From: an uncultured Bacteroides sp.
Lineage (GTDB): Bacteria > Bacteroidota > Bacteroidia > Bacteroidales > UBA11471
Reading direction: 5' to 3'
DNA length: 5,250 nt
NCBI GenBank assembly: GCA_905210875.1
Contig: CAJLYN010000167.1
Span: forward strand, 1-5,250
Positions 1-4,255 of this stretch are shown piece by piece. How positions within the stretch are numbered: position 1 is the stretch's first letter; every line of letters begins with the position of its first letter. The notes under the pieces were generated by a model. The model was not told the origin of the DNA and ran no database searches. It saw nothing but the letters and a program-made list of their open reading frames with translations. The position numbers were made by a program, and so were the translations under genes.

Positions 1-121
1 ATTGCTGTTGACTGATTGCACTAGTCGAATCTTGTTGTGCGTACAGCGCAATCGTGGAAACATAGGTGAGCAGCAAGAAACAGAAGAAGAATTTTTTGAA
101 TGTCCGTCGCTCGGATTTCAT
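1..121 (-). CDS. N-terminus of a secreted protein (partial, function unknown)
   Basis: Forty codons are visible from an ATG at 121-119 on the minus strand, open without a stop to the left edge; the rest lies outside the window. The N-terminus is a textbook signal peptide: a basic n-region (K2, R5, R6, K9, K10), a hydrophobic core from F11 to about L26 rich in Phe and Leu, and a likely signal peptidase I site after A28 (LYA|QQD). The mature part begins with a Gln/Ser/Thr-rich stretch (QQDSTSAISQQQ), as is common at the start of Bacteroidota periplasmic or outer-membrane proteins. There is no lipobox Cys after the core, so a lipoprotein is unlikely; C14 sits inside the hydrophobic core. No Shine-Dalgarno is seen, which is normal here. 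Export is well supported; the protein family cannot be told from this fragment. Confidence 0.8.
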   Translation of the reverse strand, partial: MKSERRTFKKFFFCFLLLTYVSTIALYAQQDSTSAISQQQ

Positions 122-148
122 TTTGTTTAGGTTCTCTGAAATTTTTTG

Positions 149-156
149 CAAAGTAA
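149..156 (-). promoter_or_regulatory. Possible -7 promoter element for the secreted-protein gene
   Basis: The minus strand reads TTACTTTG, a near match to the Bacteroidota -7 consensus TAnnTTTG, followed by GC as often seen. It would place the transcript start near 142 and give a leader of about 20 nt before the ATG at 121. No TTTG-like -33 element is found at the expected 19-21 nt upstream, so this is tentative. Confidence 0.35.
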
Positions 157-262
157 ATATAAAATATGATATGTAGTACGCTTTTTTTTGCTATTTGCAA
201 AAAATACCTACAAATGGGTAGCCATTCTTTTTTCTTTGGTATGTAATTTGTGTATATTTATG

Positions 263-295
263 TATTCTTTTTGCATATTATATGCAAAAAGAATA
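263..295. repeat. Perfect 15-bp inverted repeat (palindrome)
   Basis: The left arm TATTCTTTTTGCATA (263-277) and right arm TATGCAAAAAGAATA (281-295) are exact reverse complements separated by TTA. There is no T-run directly after either arm and the stem is mostly A/T, so a factor-independent terminator is not the obvious reading. An operator for a dimeric regulator of the secreted-protein gene, whose start is about 140 bp away, is possible. The symmetry is seen directly; the function is inferred. Confidence 0.7.
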
Positions 296-406
296 TTTGC
301 TTTCGGAATTGTTCCTTGTCAGAAGGCAAAAACGATTCGGTGGTATGGAGTAGGAGCCGTATATGGAGAAGGCCGTTCGTGGAAATATAAGAATTTGTGG
401 AAATAC

Positions 407-441
407 AAAAAAGGAGTCATTGTGTGAATGACTCCTTTTTT
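407..441 (-). terminator. Strong (bidirectional) hairpin terminator after tRNA-Gln
   Basis: Arms 407-421 and 427-441 are perfectly complementary over 15 bp: six A/T pairs at the base, then GGAGTCATT, closed by the 5-nt loop GTGTG. On the minus strand the stem ends in a run of six T's just past the 3' end of tRNA-Gln, so it should end the tyrS/tRNA-Gln transcript. Because the base is A6/T6 it would also work for plus-strand transcripts, but no plus-strand gene is recognised here. Confidence 0.85.
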
Positions 442-444
442 GCG

Positions 445-515
445 TTGTCTTACTAGGATTCGAACCTAGACAAACAGAACCAAAACCTGTTGTGCTACCA
501 TTACACCATAAGACA
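445..515 (-). tRNA. tRNA-Gln, anticodon UUG
   Basis: The minus strand folds into a complete cloverleaf. The acceptor stem TGTCTTA/TAAGACA gives 7 bp, with U1-A72 as in known glutamine tRNAs. The D arm is GTG/CAC around a TAATGGTAG loop. The anticodon stem is ACAGG/TCTGT with one G-U pair, and its loop TTTTGGT places anticodon TTG at 483-481. The variable loop is TTGT, and the T stem CTAGG/CCTAG encloses TTCGAAT. A73 at 445 is the likely discriminator. The 3' CCA is not encoded and must be added after transcription. The gene sits 79 bp after the tyrS stop and just before the hairpin terminator. Confidence 0.95.
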
Positions 516-551
516 ATCCTTGTACTTATGAGAATACTCTCAAAAGCGCGA

Positions 552-582
552 CAAAGATAGCGCAAGATTTTTTATCTGCAAG
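552..582 (-). promoter_or_regulatory. Bacteroidota-type promoter for tRNA-Gln
   Basis: The minus strand carries TATCTTTG (559-552), an exact match to the -7 consensus TAnnTTTG. Nineteen nucleotides upstream is CTTG (582-579), close to the -33 consensus TTTG. Transcription would start near 545, leaving a leader of about 30 nt before mature tRNA-Gln. The -33 element lies only 12 bp past the tyrS stop codon, and no terminator separates tyrS from it, so the tRNA may also be reached by readthrough from tyrS. Confidence 0.7.
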
Positions 583-594
583 AAAATTTCGTAT

Positions 595-1887
595 TTATTT
601 TGCAATAATTAAGAAATAGTTTTTCTTGCCTTTTTGTACCAAGAGGTATTTCCCGTTGAGCAGGTGGTCGGTTGTAAGGAGGGCGTCAAACCCGGTGAGT
701 TTCTCCTTGTTGATGGAGACACCGCCTCCTTGGGTGATTTTTCTCATTTCTCCTTTCGAGGGGAAGACAGCCGCCTTCTCGGTGAGCAGGTCGACGGCAC
801 GTATGCCGGCAGCCAGTTCGTCGCGGGAGATTTCAAACTGGGGTACCCCTTCGAAGACAGCCAACAGGGTATCTTCGTCGAGCCGGTGCAGTTGCTCCGA
901 GGTGGAGTTTCCGAAGAGTATGCCCGATGCTTCTACGGCAGCTTCATAGTCGGCTTCGGAGTGTACCATGACAGTAACTTCGCGGGCCAGTCGTTTTTGC
1001 AGGGGGCGCAGATGTGGAGCCGCTTGTTGCTCGGCAATGAGAGCTTCTATCTCTTCACGGGTGAGCGAGGTGAATATTTTGATGTAGCGGGCGGCGTCTT
1101 CGTCGCTCACGTTAAGCCAGAACTGGTAGAACTTGTAGGGCGAGGTGTAGCGGGCGTCGAGCCATACGTTGCCCGATTCGGTCTTACCGAATTTCGTGCC
1201 GTCGGCCTTGGTAATGAGGGGACAGGTGAGGGCAAAAACTTCACCGCCGTTGGAACGGCGTATCAGTTCGGCTCCTGTGGTGATGTTACCCCACTGGTCC
1301 GACCCTCCGAGTTGCAGTTTGCAGTTCTTGGTCTCGTAGAGGTGCAGGAAGTCGTATCCTTGCAGCAGTTGGTAGGTAAACTCGGTGAACGACAGTCCGT
1401 CGCGGGCCTCGCCGTTGAGCCGTTTCTGTACCGATTCTTTGGCCATCATGTAATTGACGGTGATGTGCTTGCCTACGGTGCGGGCAAAGTCGAGGAACGA
1501 GAAATCCTTCATCCAGTCGTAGTTGTTTACCAGTTCGGCCCGGTTGGGAGCATCCGATTCAAAATCGAGAAAGTGGCTCAACTGCTTTTTGATGCACTCC
1601 TGGTTATGGCGCAGGGTCTCTTCGTCGAGTAGATTGCGTTCCTGCGATTTGCCCGAGGGGTCGCCTATCATGCCGGTGGCTCCGCCAACGAGGGCGATGG
1701 GTTTATGTCCGCAGCGTTGGAAGTGTCGCAGCATCATTACACCACAGAGGTGACCGATGTGCAACGAGTCGGCCGTGGGGTCGATTCCCAGGTATGCCGT
1801 AACCATCTCCTTCTCGAGGAGTTCTTTTGTGCCCGGCATCATGGTGTGTATCATGCCGCGCCATTCCAATTCTTCTATGAAATTCAT
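595..1887 (-). CDS. tyrS: Tyrosyl-tRNA synthetase (TyrRS)
   Basis: This cytoplasmic class Ic synthetase attaches tyrosine to tRNA-Tyr with ATP. The 430-residue product is the usual bacterial length. Residues 1 to about 330 form the Rossmann catalytic and anticodon-binding region, with Y32LGIDPT binding substrate, the HIGH motif at 43-46, YQLLQGYDF (172-180), GSDQWGN (195-201) and KFGKT at 232-236 as the KMSKS equivalent. The last 65 or so residues are an S4-type RNA-binding domain (VSINKEKL...[18 protein letters not shown]). The frame stays open upstream for another 100 codons, with an in-frame ATG at 1953, but the start at 1887 (MNFIEEL) matches my memory of Bacteroides TyrRS and is preferred. 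A promoter lies at 1999-2006. The gene is followed by tRNA-Gln, not tRNA-Tyr, so the pairing is positional rather than functional. Confidence 0.97.
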   Translation of the reverse strand: MNFIEELEWRGMIHTMMPGTKELLEKEMVTAYLGIDPTADSLHIGHLCGVMMLRHFQRCGHKPIALVGGATGMIGDPSGKSQERNLLDEETLRHNQECIKKQLSHFLDFESDAPNRAELVNNYDWMKDFSFLDFARTVGKHITVNYMMAKESVQKRLNGEARDGLSFTEFTYQLLQGYDFLHLYETKNCKLQLGGSDQWGNITTGAELIRRSNGGEVFALTCPLITKADGTKFGKTESGNVWLDARYTSPYKFYQFWLNVSDEDAARYIKIFTSLTREEIEALIAEQQAAPHLRPLQKRLAREVTVMVHSEADYEAAVEASGILFGNSTSEQLHRLDEDTLLAVFEGVPQFEISRDELAAGIRAVDLLTEKAAVFPSKGEMRKITQGGGVSINKEKLTGFDALLTTDHLLNGKYLLVQKGKKNYFLIIAK

Positions 1888-1992
1888 CGAAGTCGTGTTT
1901 TTATTTTGAGTGTTAAAAATATCTTTTTTCAATTCCGTCTGAGGCAGGGGCATCTCCTGGTGGTTGCCGTGGGTGGTCTGCCTTGGACGAAG
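1888..1992 (-). promoter_or_regulatory. tyrS 5' leader
   Basis: If transcription starts about 7 nt after the -7 element at 1999-2006, tyrS has a leader of roughly 105 nt. It holds a weak inverted repeat (AGGCAG 1942-1947 with CTGCCT 1978-1983, and GGCA 1949-1952 with TGCC 1964-1967 inside it) and an ATG at 1953 in frame with tyrS. I see no T-box motif or terminator-like structure. Whether the leader regulates anything is unknown. Confidence 0.35.
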
Positions 1993-1998
1993 TAGCGG

Positions 1999-2006
1999 CA
2001 AAGATA
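1999..2006 (-). promoter_or_regulatory. -7 promoter element for tyrS
   Basis: The minus strand reads TATCTTTG followed by GC, an exact match to TAnnTTTG and identical to the tRNA-Gln element. It lies 38 bp past the stop codon of the yidD-tatD gene, in the only sizeable gap before tyrS. The -33 region is weak: no TTTG at 19-21 nt, with only a GGTTTTCG stretch nearby. It suggests tyrS is transcribed separately from the upstream cluster. Confidence 0.6.
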
Positions 2007-2044
2007 ATGATTTTGTGGCGAAAACCTTCCCGACGAGAAGTTTT

Positions 2045-2941
2045 TTACCCTTCTTCTCCTTTGGGTTGAAGCATTTCCCGGGCGTTTTCGGCTGTTTGTG
2101 CCACCACGGTGTAGCGGGGTTTCTTCCACAGACGGGCTGCCTGCTGGTAGAGCGTGTCGACGGGTGTGTCGGCCTCGTCGCTTTCAAAGAAGAGGGTGCC
2201 CGGTGCGGCCTCTTTCAGGGTGTCGGAGTTGTATCGGGGGCCGATGCACAGGAGCAATCCTTCCCGACGCAGCTGCTCGGCCTGCTGTGGTTTCCCCCGA
2301 AAGCCGTGTATGAGCCACCATTGGGTGGGACGTCTCCGACGTTTGAGGGCGATGAGTGTGTCGAAAGCCTTCACGCAGTGTATGATAAGAGGCTTTCCGA
2401 GGTGTTCCGAGAGGTCGATGTGTCGCTCGAAAATTTCGATTTGGCGACTCAGCTCGCCTCCGCGTGTGGTGTCGAGGCCGCACTCGCCGATGGCAACAAC
2501 CTGTGGCAGAGTGGCGATGCGCTCGATTTCGGCCCAGTCGGCTTCGGTTGCTGTGCTGCTCTGATAGGGGTGAATGCCGACCGAGAAGCGGCAGTCGGGA
2601 CGCTCCACAACGACTGTCGGCGGATAGTGAGGATAGGGGTTGCAGATGGCGTATTCCTGCTCGCTGACGGGGCGCAGCCGATGGATGTGCATATCGTAGC
2701 GGGTGATGCTCGGCACAGGGTCATAGCCGCTTCCGCCCCAGGGGTTGCAACTGATTATGCGTCGCAGGGCCAGCCATAGCCCGAGACCCGGGCCGTGTCG
2801 GCGTATGGCTTCTATGGCGTATTGCGAACAGGTGGGAACATAGCGGCAACTGGGAGGTTTAAGAGGGGAGATGCACGCCCGGTAGAAGTAGATGGGGAGC
2901 AGCAGGAGCGTCGAGACTGCTTTTCTGATGAGCCGCAACAT
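2045..2941 (-). CDS. YidD-TatD fusion: membrane-insertion factor joined to metal-dependent hydrolase
   Basis: One uninterrupted 298-residue frame carries two families. Residues 1 to about 77 are YidD: an amphipathic/hydrophobic N-terminal helix, then the signature [18 protein letters not shown] (25-42) and [13 protein letters not shown] (65-77). YidD is known to help YidC-dependent membrane protein insertion. After a linker of about five residues, residues 83-298 are a short TatD-type amidohydrolase with all expected metal ligands: H85 and H87 (DMHIH), E153 (GECGLD), H188 (IIHCVKA), H212 (IHGFRG) and D255 (ESDE). TatD enzymes are mostly linked to DNase or exonuclease activity; the substrate here is unknown. 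The ATG at 2941 is preferred over a TTG at 2953 that abuts the rnpA stop; the gap to rnpA is then 12 nt. An internal ATG at 2692 could yield TatD alone. The two genes are normally separate, so either the fusion is real or a junction stop has been lost in assembly. Confidence 0.9.
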   Translation of the reverse strand: MLRLIRKAVSTLLLLPIYFYRACISPLKPPSCRYVPTCSQYAIEAIRRHGPGLGLWLALRRIISCNPWGGSGYDPVPSITRYDMHIHRLRPVSEQEYAICNPYPHYPPTVVVERPDCRFSVGIHPYQSSTATEADWAEIERIATLPQVVAIGECGLDTTRGGELSRQIEIFERHIDLSEHLGKPLIIHCVKAFDTLIALKRRRRPTQWWLIHGFRGKPQQAEQLRREGLLLCIGPRYNSDTLKEAAPGTLFFESDEADTPVDTLYQQAARLWKKPRYTVVAQTAENAREMLQPKGEEG

Positions 2942-2953
2942 GGCAGGAGGCAA

Positions 2954-3376
2954 TTAAACGTTGGAGGCTTCTTCTGTGGCCTTTGCCACCTTTGCAGCCA
3001 GTTTTTGCAGCATCTCTTTCATGTGCTTTTCGAGCACGTTGTAAGGTTGTACCTCTTTGTCGAGATAGACGACGGCCAATTCGACTCTCAGACCGAGTTG
3101 CTGCAATGAGTCGTGGAGAAGGGCCTTGTTGAGACGGTAGGCCTCTTTGATGCAACGACGCAGCCGGTTGCGTTTGACGGCGCGTTTGAATCGTTTCTTG
3201 GGTACGCTCACCAGCAGGGCGGCGCGGGGGCTCTCTTCGTTTTCGCCGGCTTTGCTCACAGCGTAGACGATGCGGTAGGGGTAGGCGATAAACGACTCGC
3301 CGGAGAGAAATAGTTTGTTTACTCTTATTTCTCCCCGCAGACGTTCGGCATGAGTGAGTCGGTTGTCGCTGTTCAT
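2954..3376 (-). CDS. rnpA: Ribonuclease P protein component
   Basis: RnpA is the small basic protein partner of the RNase P RNA and helps it trim 5' leaders from pre-tRNAs. The 140-residue product starts with the family's typical LTHAERLRGEIRVNKLFLSG-like segment (residues 7-26). It carries the conserved RNA-binding RNR helix KKRFKRAVKRNRLRRCIKEA (60-79), followed by YR, and the VELAVVYLD strand (98-106). It is somewhat longer than typical RnpA of about 120 residues because of a charged, Ala/Lys-rich C-terminus. The ATG at 3376 is chosen because an upstream GTG at 3415 would add 13 residues lying across the hairpin and outside the family. The usual neighbour rpmH is absent; the partners are hemD upstream and yidD 12 nt downstream. 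RnpA next to YidD is widespread in bacteria. Confidence 0.95.
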   Translation of the reverse strand: MNSDNRLTHAERLRGEIRVNKLFLSGESFIAYPYRIVYAVSKAGENEESPRAALLVSVPKKRFKRAVKRNRLRRCIKEAYRLNKALLHDSLQQLGLRVELAVVYLDKEVQPYNVLEKHMKEMLQKLAAKVAKATEEASNV

Positions 3377-3400
3377 AGGGGTTGCAGATGGGTAATAAAA

Positions 3401-3453
3401 CGCACCTTGCCACACTTTCCCTCATTTGTTGCGGGCAGTTGTGGCAAGGTGTG
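3401..3453 (-). terminator. Hairpin between hemD and rnpA, terminator or attenuator-like
   Basis: CACCTTGCCACA (3403-3414) and TGTGGCAAGGTG (3440-3451) form a perfect 12-bp stem with a 25-nt loop. On the minus strand the stem is followed by GCG and TTTTATTA, a short T-rich tail like that of a factor-independent terminator. It lies 18 nt after the hemD stop and ends about 26 nt before the rnpA start. No promoter is visible between it and rnpA, so full termination would silence rnpA; attenuation, RNA processing or mRNA stabilisation fits better. The long loop weakens the terminator reading. Confidence 0.5.
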
Positions 3454-3469
3454 AGGGGGCTGTTGCGGC

Positions 3470-4222
3470 TTATTTCTTGGAGGCCTTGCTTTGCTCTTTG
3501 AGAAAGAGGTCGAGTGCGGCGGTCATCGACGGGGCTTCGGGACGCGGAGCTTCGCAGTCGAGGCGCAGGCCTGCCTCTTTCACGGCTTTGGCTGTCGTGG
3601 GGCCGAAGGTACCTATTTTGATGTCACCCTGCTCGAAATTGGGGAAGTTTTTCAGCAGCGACTGTATGCCTGCCGGGCTGAAAAAGATGAGCATATCGTA
3701 GTCGAACGGCTCGTCGGGACCAAAGTCGTTGCTTACCGTGCGGTACATGACGGCCTTGGTGTAGTTGATTTTATGCTTGTCGAGCAGCGGGTATTCGCCG
3801 TTGTTGACATCGGAGACGGGCAGCAGGTATTTCTCGGTGTTGTGTTTGATCAGAGCGGGAATAAGGTCGTCGAGTTTACCGGTGTTGCCAAAGAATATCT
3901 TGCGCTTGCGGTAGACGGTATATTTTTGCAGATAAAGGGCAATGGCCTCTGTCGTGCAGAAATATTTCATGGTTTCGGGTATGGTGACCCGCAGACTCTC
4001 GCACAAGGTAAAAAAGTGGTCGATGGCCGTGCGTGCGGTGAAAATGACGGCGGTGTATTCGGGCAACGAGATTTTTTGTTGACGGAATTCTTTTGACGAC
4101 AGACCTTCTACTTTGATAAAAGGACGGAAGACAATGTTCACCCCGTATTTTTCGGCGATGTCGAAATAGGGCGATTTTTCTGACGGCTGGGGTTGTGAAA
4201 CCAGTATCTTCTTGATTTTCAA
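3470..4222 (-). CDS. hemD: Uroporphyrinogen-III synthase
   Basis: HemD closes and inverts ring D of hydroxymethylbilane to give uroporphyrinogen III, the common precursor of heme, siroheme and corrins, in the cytoplasm. The 250-residue product has the family's usual length and two-domain layout. Visible conserved blocks are KILVSQPQP at the N-terminus, TAVIFTARTAIDHFF (57-71), TMKYFCTTEAIALYLQKY (84-101), the second-domain segment DYDMLIFFSPAGIQSLL (174-190) and IGTFGPTTAKAVKEAGL (203-219). It closely resembles Bacteroides homologues as I remember them. HemD sequences diverge widely, but this subtype is distinct. The start is a TTG at 4222: the next Met is residue 85, and an in-frame stop lies a few codons upstream, so the TTG is effectively forced. 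It begins 33 nt after the DUF4271 gene, suggesting co-transcription. Whether the host makes heme de novo cannot be told here. Confidence 0.9.
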   Translation of the reverse strand: MKIKKILVSQPQPSEKSPYFDIAEKYGVNIVFRPFIKVEGLSSKEFRQQKISLPEYTAVIFTARTAIDHFFTLCESLRVTIPETMKYFCTTEAIALYLQKYTVYRKRKIFFGNTGKLDDLIPALIKHNTEKYLLPVSDVNNGEYPLLDKHKINYTKAVMYRTVSNDFGPDEPFDYDMLIFFSPAGIQSLLKNFPNFEQGDIKIGTFGPTTAKAVKEAGLRLDCEAPRPEAPSMTAALDLFLKEQSKASKK

Positions 4223-4255
4223 AGTAATACGATTTATTGGTTAGTAATTAATTCC

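Larger units (their letters stand above)
122..406. other. AT-rich intergenic region without a supported gene
   Basis: This stretch separates the tRNA-Gln terminator from the secreted-protein gene. It is clearly more AT-rich than the genes. It holds a perfect palindrome (263-295), a weak -7-like element (149-156), four copies of the octamer TTTTTGCA or its complement (143-150, 196-203, 268-275, 283-290) and a 9-bp direct repeat GTGGAAATA at 379-387 and 397-405. A plus-strand open frame from a TTG at 188 to a stop at 427 runs through the palindrome and ends inside the terminator hairpin; it resembles no protein I know and is probably chance. Confidence 0.6.

Noticed and set aside
188..427. Plus-strand open frame of 79 codons in the intergenic region
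   Set aside because: It starts at a TTG, runs through the palindrome and ends inside the terminator hairpin; composition is AT-driven and it resembles no protein known to me.
634..1632. Long plus-strand open frame (332 codons) opposite tyrS
   Set aside because: It is antisense to a clearly conserved TyrRS; long antisense frames are expected in such codon-biased DNA, and its product looks like no family.
1888..1992. T-box or other known riboswitch in the tyrS leader
   Set aside because: No T-box sequence or terminator/antiterminator pair is visible, and T-boxes are not typical of Bacteroidota.
1888..2187. 100-codon N-terminal extension of TyrRS
   Set aside because: Most of it lies upstream of the likely transcript start and overlaps the tatD coding end; TyrRS homologues start at MNF(I/V)EEL.
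1964..2779. Plus-strand open frame (271 codons) opposite yidD-tatD
   Set aside because: The minus strand holds conserved YidD and TatD motifs; the antisense product has no recognisable domain and crosses the intergenic gap and tyrS promoter.
3491..4096. Plus-strand open frame (201 codons) opposite hemD
   Set aside because: It lies fully antisense to a conserved HemD and shows no motif of its own.
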